Source: Perkinsus chesapeaki (lineage: Eukaryota > Perkinsozoa > Perkinsida > Perkinsidae). From it: DNA of 64,000 bases. The notes beneath the pieces were generated by a model. The model was not told the origin of the DNA. It worked only from the letters and a program-made list of their open reading frames with translations, and searched no databases. Location: positions 1 through 64,000 of the forward strand of contig JAAPAO010000022.1 in NCBI GenBank assembly GCA_013115145.1. The letters are read 5' to 3'. The stretch's first letter is position 1, and each line of letters begins with the position of its first letter. Shown here in pieces: positions 9,554 to 20,200 of this stretch. The translations under genes and the position numbers were made by a program.

Positions 9554-11257
9554 TCACTGCTCCCAGTAGCCTAGCAGCCACCAGTAGCCGAAACTCACAG
9601 ATATAAGCAAAACAAAGTTTACACACATAACACAGGCGCCCGTTATCCACCATTGTTTGTTGGTAACGTAACCGAGACTAAAGTATGCCGGGTTAGCAGC
9701 TGAGGTATAAGGAGTTAAATGCCCAGACCAAGTGCACAGAGCCAGAGCTCGACAGGCAACTTGCGGGGGAACTCCAGCAGCCAGCGCTACTTGAAGCAAT
9801 GCGGGATATAGAGCTGACACATGAGCCGTGATTGAGGCAAACACGTACTGTGTAACGTAAAAAATTAAGCAGACCACCAAAAGGCAGGCATAGGGCGGGA
9901 GGGAGCTGAGATTTATAAGATCAGCCAACCACACCCAGAATCCTTTGTTCTTCAATTCCGAAGCTAACATAAGTAGCACAGAGAACCAAAGCAATAAATT
10001 GAAAGCACCTTTATCAGTTATGATATCCTTCTTGACATCGATAATACCACACAGCAACAGAACAGCAACGCCCATAGCTGCAACGCCAGTAGATGTGAAA
10101 GGGAACACTGTTTTCACAATGGATGAGAGAATCCACAATAGGACCATACCAATGAAAACCACGAGCATGGTGATTTCTCTGGCGCGCATAGGCCCCATCT
10201 CCTTCAGCTTCTCTGTGGCTAGCTTCGGAGCCTCGGGAGTCTTCTTGACTTCAGGAGGATATACGAAGTAAACGATGAGAGGAATACAAGCCAGCTGTAT
10301 TATTCCTGCCGGAGCTTGTGAGTATGCCCAACCGACCCACGATAGGTTAACGCCAACATCGTTCATAAATTGCACCATCATGGCATTCCAAGCACCACCA
10401 GTGAGCCAGAAGGCTGCTGCCACGGCATCAGCACTGATCTCGACAAGAACAATGTATGTGCCGATCCGCCTCTGAGTACCCAAGGCAGGATCCGATTGAA
10501 ATGCTTCCTTCATTAAAGGGTGGAGGATAGGCAAGAGGACACCGGCTGCCCTTGCAGTGCATGAAGGAATAGCCAACGAAAGGACCAGTTCGCAGAGGCA
10601 GATGCCGTATCCAAGGCCTAAGGTGGTAGAACCCACGTACTTGAGGACCATGAAGCACATTCGTTTGCCCAACCCAGTAGCAGCAAAACCACTAGAAAAG
10701 AAGAAGGCAAACATAACGAGCCATACAGAGCTATTAGCGAAACCAGAGAGCATCTCATCTGTAGTCAGAACACCAGTCACTGCACACACACCGAGACTAA
10801 CTAAACATACACCAGCCAAAGGTAAAGGCTCGACGACTGCAGCGACAATGGTGCACACAAATAGCACGAAAACCTGCCACGTATCAGAACCAAGGCCTGC
10901 AGGTACCAACCACCATAAGATGAGACCAAGGATGAAGATTGCGGCGACCTGAGGTATGTTCGCACCGGGCCACACATTCTTATGCCACTCTCGCAGCTTT
11001 TGCCACTTCCCTTTGATACCAGTAGCAGGCTCAGGTTGTTTTTCGAAGTTGTCCTCTGTCATAGGCAAGACCTCAGAAGCGTCGGTTGAAGCGCTCTTCT
11101 TATGCCAAAACCGCATACGATCCCAGCGACTGCTCTTGCTATTGCTCGAAGTCTCGGATACAGCCTGACAGCTACCAGATGACGAATCCGTAGCTGCGCT
11201 CGACAGAGGCAACGGGGCTACCCCCTCGGGTTGCAAGACCTTACAGGCTCCACTCAT
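9554..11257 (-). CDS. DASS-family anion transporter 5
   Basis: Intronless. From the ATG at 11257 (MSGACKVLQPEG) it is 567 aa; an ATG 11 codons upstream (11290) is also in frame and cannot be excluded. It has a longer Ser/Lys-rich cytosolic N-tail (about 95 aa) than copies 1-4. Signatures are IPSCTARAAG and SGHLTPYTSAANPAYF; the first has Cys in place of Ser. It ends GYWWLLGYWEQ. The membrane core aligns throughout, so it is probably functional, with a different pocket composition from 1-4. Confidence 0.92.
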   Translation of the reverse strand: MSGACKVLQPEGVAPLPLSSAATDSSSGSCQAVSETSSNSKSSRWDRMRFWHKKSASTDASEVLPMTEDNFEKQPEPATGIKGKWQKLREWHKNVWPGANIPQVAAIFILGLILWWLVPAGLGSDTWQVFVLFVCTIVAAVVEPLPLAGVCLVSLGVCAVTGVLTTDEMLSGFANSSVWLVMFAFFFSSGFAATGLGKRMCFMVLKYVGSTTLGLGYGICLCELVLSLAIPSCTARAAGVLLPILHPLMKEAFQSDPALGTQRRIGTYIVLVEISADAVAAAFWLTGGAWNAMMVQFMNDVGVNLSWVGWAYSQAPAGIIQLACIPLIVYFVYPPEVKKTPEAPKLATEKLKEMGPMRAREITMLVVFIGMVLLWILSSIVKTVFPFTSTGVAAMGVAVLLLCGIIDVKKDIITDKGAFNLLLWFSVLLMLASELKNKGFWVWLADLINLSSLPPYACLLVVCLIFYVTQYVFASITAHVSALYPALLQVALAAGVPPQVACRALALCTWSGHLTPYTSAANPAYFSLGYVTNKQWWITGACVMCVNFVLLISVSFGYWWLLGYWEQ

Positions 11258-11444
11258 TGTAAGTATCGAATAGGAACTGTCAGCTGTCAAATGTCGCGTT
11301 AAAACGTGCTAGCGTGCCTGAGAGCTACTGAGCTGCGATGGCCCACGTAGGGGACAACTAACACAAAACTTTCGAAGACAAAAAATATTGAATTTTACGG
11401 TAGCTGGTAATTGATGTGGCGCCCTTGAGCGCATACTAAGGTTA

Positions 11445-12974
11445 TCAGTAGCCAATGATGCGCCAGTAGCCGAACCCTATTGTGCAGAGAACGACAAAAT
11501 TGATAGCAAAGAATACAAGCCCCATCGTCCACCATTGCTTAAGACTGACATAGCCCAAAGCGAAATATCCTGGGTTCGTGGAAGAGGTATACGGGGCAAT
11601 GTGCCCAGCAAGGGTACAGAAAGCCAAAGCCCGGCAGGCCATTCCAGCTGGTACATTGGCCTTGATAGCAATCTCGAGTAGAGGCGTGAAAAGCGCTGAA
11701 ACATGCGCAGTGATCGATGCGAATCCATACTGTGTGATATAGAATATGAAACAAACCAATAATAAAGCTGCGAGAGGGCTTAGCGAACTCAGACTCCACA
11801 GCCCGGCCACCCAGGAGAAAAAACCCTTGGCCTTAAGCTGGGCCGAGAGCATCAGTAGAACGCCAAACCATATTAAAAGGTTGAAGGCGGCCTTGTCGGT
11901 GGCTATGTGCTCCTTGACGGAAATAACACCCAAGAAGAGTAAGACAGCAACGCCCATCCCGGCCACACCAGCAGCGCTTAGCGGTATAGTAGTTTTGAAG
12001 GTCGACGACAGGATCCAAAGAAGCACCACGCCAATAAATGTTGACAGCATGGCCTTTTCTTTGATACTCATTGGTCCCATTTCCTCTAGCTTCGTAGTAG
12101 CCATTTCAGCTGCCTCGGGCGTACTTTTAATTTCGGGTGGAAACACCAAGTAGACCACGATGGGTACCAACGCGAGCGGCACGAGACCTACTGGGAGGAG
12201 AGCAGTTGCCCAACCAACCCAGGATAGGTGTTCGCCTGCCACTTCTTCCATCAGTTGAACGGTCATAGCATTCCATGCACCGCCTGTCATCCAGCACGCA
12301 CCAGCAATAGCATTAGCAGTTATTTCGACCAATACAATGTACGTGCCAATACGACCTTGAGTACCAAACTCAGGATCAGACTGAAAAGCCTCTGTCATCA
12401 ACGGCTTCAGAATGGGCATTATAACACCCACAGCACGCGCGCTGACAGACGGTATGGCAATAGCAAGGAGCAGTTCACAGAAACATATACCATAGCCAAG
12501 CCCAATAGTGGTAGCACCCAGGTACTTCAAGACGATGAAGCAAAGACGTCTACCAAGTCCAGTGGCCACGAAACCACTTGATAAGAAGAACGCAAACATG
12601 ACCAACCATAGGGCTTCGTTGGCAAACCCGGAGAGCATCTCTGAAGTTGTCAGAACACCGGTAGCGGAGCAGATGCCCAGTGCTATGAGGCACATTGCCG
12701 ATATTGGCAGAGGTTCGACTATCGCACCAACTATGGTGAAAACGAATAGAGCGAACAAATGCCATGCCTCCGTAGAGAGCCCAGAAGGAGAAGGCACATT
12801 CCAGAGGAGTAGAAAAACGACTAATACACCAGCGAATAGCAGAAGGTTTGCTCCCGGCCAAACGTGCTGATGCCAGTGCCAAACGCGACGCAAGACTCCA
12901 GCGGAGGGAGGGCGCTCCACAGTTCGCGCCTGAGAGTGAATGAAGGGCTCGTTAACTGATCCTTTCAAAGTCAT
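11445..12974 (-). CDS. DASS-family anion transporter 6
   Basis: Intronless, 509 aa, the shortest complete copy. First signature is IPSVSARA, identical over these eight residues to my recollection of plant plastid dicarboxylate translocators (IPSVSARAGG); second is AGHIAPYTSSTNPGYF, with AGH instead of SGH. C-terminus is GYWRIIGY, shorter than its paralogues. The combination suggests substrate divergence within the array. Confidence 0.92.
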   Translation of the reverse strand: MTLKGSVNEPFIHSQARTVERPPSAGVLRRVWHWHQHVWPGANLLLFAGVLVVFLLLWNVPSPSGLSTEAWHLFALFVFTIVGAIVEPLPISAMCLIALGICSATGVLTTSEMLSGFANEALWLVMFAFFLSSGFVATGLGRRLCFIVLKYLGATTIGLGYGICFCELLLAIAIPSVSARAVGVIMPILKPLMTEAFQSDPEFGTQGRIGTYIVLVEITANAIAGACWMTGGAWNAMTVQLMEEVAGEHLSWVGWATALLPVGLVPLALVPIVVYLVFPPEIKSTPEAAEMATTKLEEMGPMSIKEKAMLSTFIGVVLLWILSSTFKTTIPLSAAGVAGMGVAVLLFLGVISVKEHIATDKAAFNLLIWFGVLLMLSAQLKAKGFFSWVAGLWSLSSLSPLAALLLVCFIFYITQYGFASITAHVSALFTPLLEIAIKANVPAGMACRALAFCTLAGHIAPYTSSTNPGYFALGYVSLKQWWTMGLVFFAINFVVLCTIGFGYWRIIGY

Positions 12975-13787
12975 GGTCGTTGGATGAGAAACAGCTGAAA
13001 GTAGAAGTAGGATGACTGGGTGCTAGCGCTGCGTGCTGAAGCACCCACAACGCGTGGCTCTTGGATGATAGCTGGATTGAAGCCCCTCTGTAGGAATCTA
13101 CGCATTATTCGGTCGTCAATTCGATAATATTGTATACTGTGTTTTCTATGAGAATGTGTCAGTTGCCGACTTGACTGCCTCAGTAAATCGATAGATGTTT
13201 ACCATATAGTGACGTCATTTCACACACATTCGAAATATCGACAGTTGTTGCCATTAAAAATAATTCTGTGTGTTGTAACAAAAACCATACAGCTAGGCAG
13301 CGTAGATGACATAATCTCTAATTCGTTGGCCGTTTACGACCTTCGCGCCAACGCCGTTCAATGCGGCGAACCCGCGAGCCTTGTGCGACCTCTCTCGTAC
13401 TACGACATTAGCACTAGCTCGGGGTGTTCTGGCGGTTGGACGAGAACTATAATACGGAAGATATTCAAACGATAGTCTCTTAGGCCTGGTCACTGCCTGT
13501 TAAAGTGCGCGTCTGTATACTCAAGACCAATTGGTCAACTCGACAGGATCTGCAATTACTCGACAGCGTGAAGCTGTCGAGTAAAACGTGAGAAATAAAT
13601 GATTAATAAGAAGAGAAATACGTGATTCCGTGGACTCGGACTTCTGCAGACCTAGTCTCACTGAGCACACGCACACACCGAGTGGTGCCATCAACAAAGG
13701 ACTGAATAAAAGCGATGTAGGCAGCATCGCTATAGAAAGTACAGCATAGCCGCATCATGGACATTTGGACAACGCCAAGGATTCGGA
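12975..13787. other. Spacer between transporters 6 and 7
   Basis: No gene supported. Contains a perfect 10-bp-stem hairpin at 13558-13582 on the 3' side of transporter 7. Confidence 0.5.
13558..13582 (-). terminator. Perfect hairpin, possible 3' UTR structure of transporter 7
   Basis: ACTCGACAGC, loop GTGAA, GCTGTCGAGT: ten perfect base pairs with a 5-nt loop, about 205 bp downstream of the transporter 7 stop. It could be a 3' UTR stem-loop or a protein site. There is no adjoining U-run on the minus strand to make it a bacterial-type terminator, so this is a structural call only. Confidence 0.35.
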
Positions 13788-15380
13788 TCATCGCCAATAG
13801 CCAAGCAACCACCAATAACCAAAACCAACAGAGATAAGTAAAATGAAGTTCACGGCCATCACCGCGACACCGACCAACCACCATCGTTTCGATGATACGT
13901 AGCCAAGGCCATAATATGACGGATTCGACGTGCAACTATATGGGGTTATGTGTCCAGCCCAAGTGCAAACGGCTAATGCACGAGCAGCGACTTCAACGGG
14001 AACACCTGCTGCGGAGCTAATCTGAAGACAAGCGGGGAAGAGGGCAGCGACTCTGGCAGTTATTGAAGCGCAAGCATACTGGGACAACGTGAATAAAAGA
14101 CAGATGATGACAAGACAGGGATAAGGCGATAACGAATGCAGATCTATTCTCTGCGATAGCCATTTCCAAAATCCGGCCTCTTTCAGTTGATCAGCGTACA
14201 TAATGAGGATCGAGAACCACAGTAATAAATCAAATGCACTTTTGTCCGTTATGATATCTCTCTTGACATCGATAACCCCAAGAATGAGCAATGTTGCAAC
14301 CCCGAACATAGCCACCTCAGTAGTGGTAAACGGGAAGATATTATTGAGAGAAGACGATAAAATCCATAGAAGAATAACCAGAATGAAGACCACCAAAAGG
14401 GCCTTCTCTGACAAGCTCATCCGACCAAGCTGGCGAAGCTTGTCACTGGCGACCACAGGTGCCTCAGGAGTTCGCACTATCTCTGGACGACAGAGGACAA
14501 AGATGAAGAGCGGCATTATTGCCACAGCGACTATTATAATAGGAGTTATTGAATACGCCCAGCCGAGCCAAGTCAGGTCCACTCCGACGTCGGACATGAA
14601 TTGGACCATTAGGGCGTTCCAAGCTCCAGCAGTTAACCAAGATACTCCTGTGATAGAGCCTGAAGCATTCTGCACCATAACGACATAGACACCTATGCGC
14701 TTCTCGGTCCTCATAGCAGGATCTGACTGGAAGGCCTCTTTAAGAAGTGGCTCGATAATAGGCAAAAGTATTCCAACGGATTTGGCTGTTGCCGATGGGA
14801 TACCAAGGCCCAATATCACCGAACATAGACAGATGCCATAGGCCAGGCCAATGGTCGAGGACCCCAAATACTTGAATACAATAAAGCAAATGCGTCTACC
14901 AAGCCCGGTAGCAAGAAAAGCGGACGATATAAAAAAGGCAAATATGACCAACCAAACCGCCGAGTCCGCGAAGCCTAGAAGAATCTGTCTTTCAGAGAGC
15001 GCGCCCGTCAGCGCGGCTACAGCAATGCTGACCAAGGATACCCCACTGAGGGGCAGTGGTTCAAGAATAGCACCAACTATAGTACAGAGGAATATCACGA
15101 AGATATGCCATGCGGTAGAACTGAGCCCTGGGGGGACAAGCCACCAAAGAATAAGGCCAAGCAGGATGATGGCCACCGTGGCAGGAATTTTGGTGCCGGG
15201 CCAGATGTTCCTATGCCAATAAAGCATACGTTGCCAAAGGCTCATTTTTGGCATACTGGTCATGATGTGCGCATCGCTGTTCGAGGTACTTTCGTCCTTG
15301 TCAGGGTCAATAGCGAAAACACTCGAAACAGCAGGGGGAGAGTTGCCCACAGCGATATGAGGCATGGTAAAGGGGGACAC
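13788..15380 (-). CDS. DASS-family anion transporter 7, divergent copy
   Basis: Intronless, 530 aa. The most divergent member: first signature IPSATAKSVG (Lys for Arg), second AGHITPYSCTSNPSYY, SITARVAALF where the others have SITAHVSA. It ends GYWWLLGYWR. The N-tail of about 50 residues is Ser/Asp-rich. All membrane segments are present and no frame break is seen, so this is a functional paralogue with altered pocket residues rather than a pseudogene. Confidence 0.9.
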   Translation of the reverse strand: MSPFTMPHIAVGNSPPAVSSVFAIDPDKDESTSNSDAHIMTSMPKMSLWQRMLYWHRNIWPGTKIPATVAIILLGLILWWLVPPGLSSTAWHIFVIFLCTIVGAILEPLPLSGVSLVSIAVAALTGALSERQILLGFADSAVWLVIFAFFISSAFLATGLGRRICFIVFKYLGSSTIGLAYGICLCSVILGLGIPSATAKSVGILLPIIEPLLKEAFQSDPAMRTEKRIGVYVVMVQNASGSITGVSWLTAGAWNALMVQFMSDVGVDLTWLGWAYSITPIIIVAVAIMPLFIFVLCRPEIVRTPEAPVVASDKLRQLGRMSLSEKALLVVFILVILLWILSSSLNNIFPFTTTEVAMFGVATLLILGVIDVKRDIITDKSAFDLLLWFSILIMYADQLKEAGFWKWLSQRIDLHSLSPYPCLVIICLLFTLSQYACASITARVAALFPACLQISSAAGVPVEVAARALAVCTWAGHITPYSCTSNPSYYGLGYVSSKRWWLVGVAVMAVNFILLISVGFGYWWLLGYWR

Positions 15381-15560
15381 TATTGGATAAAACAGTTACC
15401 GACGAAACAGCTGCACTGGCTTATCTCTCGCTACTCACCCAACCTCGCAGGGCTTTGAATGAGCTCACTGAACAAAACACGCAATTGATATAGTGACAAT
15501 ATCCATCTGCAGCAAATCGACCAGACGAGTGGCCTGAAGACCTCCAGTCAGTCTGAGAAC

Positions 15561-17141
15561 TCAGTTCTTCCAATAACCTAATATCCACCAATAACCAAAC
15601 CCTACAGACATCAACAATGCCATATTAACCACAAAGAGTATAACGCCCATAAGCCACCATTCCCCGGTCTTAACGTAGCCCATGGCAAAGTAAGGTGGGT
15701 TAGATGATGACGTGTACGGGGTAAGATGACCAGATAGTGTGGTATAGGCTAAAGCTCGGCATCCCATCTCCATAGGTACACCTGCTTGCTGCATAATAGA
15801 CAGGAAAACAGGGAACAACGCTGACACATGAGCGGTGATAGAAGCAAAGGCATATTGGGTTGCATAGAATATAAAGGTGATAAGAATGGTAACAGGGACT
15901 GGTGACATCCCAGACAAGTTGATAAGAGACGCGAACCAGTCAAAGAAACCCTTTTCCTTGAGTTGGGTAGCCAGCATCAATAACACACCGAACCATATAA
16001 GCAGATCAAATGCTCCCTGATTGCTGACGATATCGTCCTTGACATTAATAATACCCAAGAACAGCAGGCAGGCTACTCCTATAGAAGCTACGTCCGTTGT
16101 CGAGAATGGAAATATATTCTTCAGCATCGAAGACAATATCCACAGCAGAACAACGACGACGAAGACTATCATCATTTGGATTTCTCTCGGGCTGATCGGT
16201 CCCATCTCCTTCAGCTTGTTTTCGGCAATGCTGCGCGCCTCTGGTGTCTTCTTGATCTCTGGTGGGAATACTAGAAAGATGACCAAGGGCGCGACAGCCA
16301 AGGGAAAGATGCCCACCGGGACCATACTGTAGGCCCACTCGACCCAGCCGACATTCACACCAACGTGTTGCATAAACTGAGCCATGAGAGCATTCCACGC
16401 TCCACCGGTCAGCCAGCTTATCGACGAGGTAGCATTAGCCGTAATCTCAACTAGGATAAGATATTTCCCTATAAGCTTCTCCGTTCCCTGCTTCGGGGTG
16501 GAGCTGAAGCCCTCCTCCAGAAGCGGCTGGATAATAGGCAGCATAATACCAGCCGCTCGAGCGGTTGATGATGGTATAGCGATGGCCAGGATGAACTCGC
16601 AAAGGCAGAAGCCGTAGGCGAGACCAAGAGTGGTAGTTCCGACCAGCTTCAATACGTAAAAGCAAATCCGCTTGCCTAAGCCGGTGGAGACGAAACCACT
16701 AGAGATGAAGAAGGCGAAGACTATGAGCCATACCGTATCGTTGCCGAAGCCCGAGAGCATCTCCTGAGTAGTTAGAGTTTGAGTCAGCGCAATTATGGCC
16801 AACATCACCAGGCATACACCAGACATAGGCAACGGCTCCATAATTGCTCCCAAGATAGTGACCAAGAAGAGCACAAAGACGTGCCAAGTCTGAGCAGCCA
16901 GACCCGATGGAACCACCCACCAGAGCGCCAGGGTGACAATGACCAGGAGAAGGCTCTCGAAGAGGTTAGCGCCGCGCCACTGTGTTTTATGCCAATACCA
17001 CATCTTCTGAAACATATTCTTCTTCTTAGGTATGCCAGTCTCTGGTGCTGGCAAGGCGTCAACATCGATAGTGGACATAGACCTTCCACCAGAGGGCCTT
17101 CGATCTTCACTTATAGTAGCTGAGGGGCGACGGACGGCCAT
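15561..17141 (-). CDS. DASS-family anion transporter 8
   Basis: Intronless. From the ATG at 17141 (MAVRRPSATISED) it is 526 aa; the frame extends to another ATG at 17216, which would add 25 residues resembling a signal peptide (FLLVLLLCLNSL). Signatures IPSSTARAAG and SGHLTPYTSSSNPPYF; C-terminus GYWWILGYWKN. Its start lies only 35 bp (17216) or 110 bp (17141) downstream of the stop of the MSH1-like gene on the same strand, so its promoter must overlap that gene's 3' end, or its mRNA matures by trans-splicing. Confidence 0.92.
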   Translation of the reverse strand: MAVRRPSATISEDRRPSGGRSMSTIDVDALPAPETGIPKKKNMFQKMWYWHKTQWRGANLFESLLLVIVTLALWWVVPSGLAAQTWHVFVLFLVTILGAIMEPLPMSGVCLVMLAIIALTQTLTTQEMLSGFGNDTVWLIVFAFFISSGFVSTGLGKRICFYVLKLVGTTTLGLAYGFCLCEFILAIAIPSSTARAAGIMLPIIQPLLEEGFSSTPKQGTEKLIGKYLILVEITANATSSISWLTGGAWNALMAQFMQHVGVNVGWVEWAYSMVPVGIFPLAVAPLVIFLVFPPEIKKTPEARSIAENKLKEMGPISPREIQMMIVFVVVVLLWILSSMLKNIFPFSTTDVASIGVACLLFLGIINVKDDIVSNQGAFDLLIWFGVLLMLATQLKEKGFFDWFASLINLSGMSPVPVTILITFIFYATQYAFASITAHVSALFPVFLSIMQQAGVPMEMGCRALAYTTLSGHLTPYTSSSNPPYFAMGYVKTGEWWLMGVILFVVNMALLMSVGFGYWWILGYWKN

Positions 17142-17251
17142 TCCGCAGTTCAACGCTGCACTCCCAAACTTTAACGAATTGAGGCACAACAACAATACCA
17201 ACAGGAAACAGTACATGCAGTTGGTAAATTGGCGAATGGTACAAAGTATCT

Positions 17252-20200
17252 TCAGCTGTCTCCATTCAACAGCGGAATAGCCGAGCTCCTATGAGCACCG
17301 TCTCGGGCCGAGACGAGAGCCGCGCCCTTGCCTTGAAGGAACCGTATCAATGATGTCTCGATGCTGCGGGCCTCTCCTCGCCCTCTGGCCAAGATGCAGT
17401 CAACACCAGAGATAGCATATTCCTCTTCAAACCGCTTACGGTGCTGCTCTAAACGCTGCGATAAGTTCTCAGTTTCTCCAACGTAATATCGTCGACCACA
17501 GCTGCTCCGGATTGGGGATAGCTCTAGCACGTACACAACCGGACTGGCCTGATACAGTGGCGGTGGCATCGACTCTGGCGTGGTGAGGTGCAACAGGCTT
17601 TCCAAATGTCCTTGGCTAGACACTGCCAGTATCGCCGCCTCCAGGTCTATATCCGGTTCATCGTCAGCAGGCAAAGGCGACCAGCGCCGGTCCATGTCCT
17701 CACCCTCGAGAGCCCCTCGGAGCTGCATTGCCCTATGGACCATAGCAGCCGGCAAACTAGCCTTACTAGCCGTAAAGATGCCCATAGAGTTGCTGCAGAT
17801 CCCGGGCTCTATCTTATACGTTAGTCTCCGAGACGGACAAGGATCGCCGTCCCCGGCCGGCACCTCCTCAACTCGCATCCTCCACTTTGCTATCGACCCT
17901 CGGATTTCCTCCGACAAAACCCGTAGAACTTCAATCTGCAGATGGGTAGCCCACAAGCACGCCACACCGTCCGTGACGAACCTCTCCAACTGACTAGCAG
18001 TCAGAGCTGCCCCGTCCAGAGGAGATGTCGCGCGCCCAAATTCATCAACCAAAACCAACGCCTTCGATCCCGGCCTCGAGGAGTCTCTGTCCACCACCTT
18101 CAACGTAGCGCACTCCAACGCATGAGCACTGAGTTGGTCCGAAGGCCGATCCCCTCGCGGAAACATGACAAGCAGATCCGTCAACCTACTCATGCTGCTT
18201 CCCTCCCCACACGGTGAAAAAAGCCCAGTGTTGGCCGTCAACGCCGCCGCACACACACTCCTCAGGAAGGTACTTTTGCCTGACTCATTGCACCCTGTCA
18301 AAAGTGCAAGCGACCGCCTAGCCAAGCTGAAGTCGTTAAGCCTTGCAGTGCCCCTCGGCGGCCCCTCCATCCAGTACGGTTTGAGGCCCTTAAGCTCCAT
18401 CTCTACTCCATCATCACCTTCAATCAGATCCGCCATGTTCCATCCTCGCCGCAGTGAGTTCTCTGTGTGAAGATACCCAAAGGTCAGCACCACGCACCAG
18501 TGAGACGCTGCTATCAGCGCTCCCAGTCTCCCCGACAACTCTCCACAAAGATCTCGGAGCATCTTTCGTGACCGTGACGCCGCCCTATCGCACGCCGCAA
18601 CATATTTCACCGCTGCCGACTCCACGCCTTTGGTAGTCCAGTACTTAGACGCTGCTTCGCTCCGCCCTCTTCCCCTACCAATTTTAGGATGATAAAATGC
18701 AGCCGCCCCCCTTCCCCCCTCCCATGGCCGTCGCCGCAGCGCTACGGTATTGCGAGCGCTCTCGAACACAGCAGAACTCGCAGCGGCCTCCAACGGCCAC
18801 TCGCTAGCCATGGCCCCCAGCAGACCTTCTCGGGCCTCCTCAACCTCTGTACAGTCAACCTTCACTGCGCCCATAAATCCGCCTTCATTTCGCTGGATGA
18901 TTCCTTCCGGTAACACCGAGGCGTCTCCCCCCGCCGGCCCCTCTTCACCGTCAACAAACAGCACTTTCCGAATGGCCCCGATAGAGTCCACGCAGCCTTG
19001 CCTCATGCTGCCAATATCACACCCGCTCTCCGCAGCCACGATACGGCTTACGGCGGCCACGACCTCCGGCTCATCTGCCAGCAAAATATCATAGGACTTC
19101 ACCACAGCCGTGCAACAGTCGTAGACATCTCGAAGCGAGGATACGTTAGCCGTGCCGCTTTGAAGGTATTGGACCTGATAGGAAATCTTACTCCCAAGTG
19201 AGTAGCTTATGTGACTGTCGAGGGTCGCGAAAGCTCCCGAATACTTCCACTCGTAGGCCACCCTATATAGAGCAATGACACTACAAGCTGGTCACTCCTG
19301 GAAGCCACTGCAGTATGAATAGTTGTCCCAAGACACTACAGCATGGAAGTGAAAAGCTAAAGCAATGAGGATGCCAAGTGTACAAGGGGCGCCTTGCTAC
19401 AACCTCGAGACACACAGAATTACACGGCAAATGACCAGAAAATGAATGATCGCCACTCAACAGTGTAAAAACACAACGGTATAAAGGATGGCATTCCAAT
19501 TTGAGGTCCCAATACCCTTTCCTTTCCCCTTTAGTAGTACCATCCTTGCCACATTAGTCGGCTTAAGCTGCGGCAGTGGCCTCCTCATAGTCCTCAGGAA
19601 CAACAATAGATATCTCATATCGTCAACATACACCCCAGCTGGCGGCCTCAGCAACCATCTGCGAGCGAACCGAAGTGTGTGGGCCGGAGCCGTGGAGGGG
19701 AGGAGACTGTGTATCTGACAAGAGTCCAATCAGTAGGGGCGTAGAACGCTCATCATTCCTCTATGTAGTCTATCTCAGTGAAACAGAAGAGAGCTCTTGA
19801 ATTATTCATTTTATGGCCACTAATGCCAATGCCAAATGGAGTGGTAAAATGTTTCCGGGCACTGAGGTTTCAACACAGCGGAGGAGGATACAAGCTACTA
19901 TGCAAGGTGCCGTCAAGCGAACTAAAACTGGCAAGGTGAAAATGACCGATAAATAGAGAGCCTCACGACACTGATGACTACTGATGCTTCGGTGAGAAGC
20001 AAAGACCACGAAGACCCCGAATCTCCGACTCTCCCAACAGAGCAACTTCTATTTCAAAAAGCCTGATCTAGGTCTGAGGCTCTACTCTAGCGCATAGTTG
20101 CTTACTAAACCGTCATTGGTACAACAAAATGCGAGTACTACCAGATTTGGCACTCCTCCACCAGCATCCACGCTGCCTCTCCCAAATGGATCACTATTAT

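Noticed and set aside
465-16617. Plus-strand open frames across the transporter array
   Set aside because: They recur at the same place in each copy and are antisense shadows of the conserved membrane segments, with no independent conservation.
17252-19261. A complete 669-aa MutS/GIY-YIG protein starting at 19261
   Set aside because: The apparent start is a GTG directly after a TATATAG splice acceptor, and upstream exons match the missing N-terminal part of MSH1; this is an internal exon.
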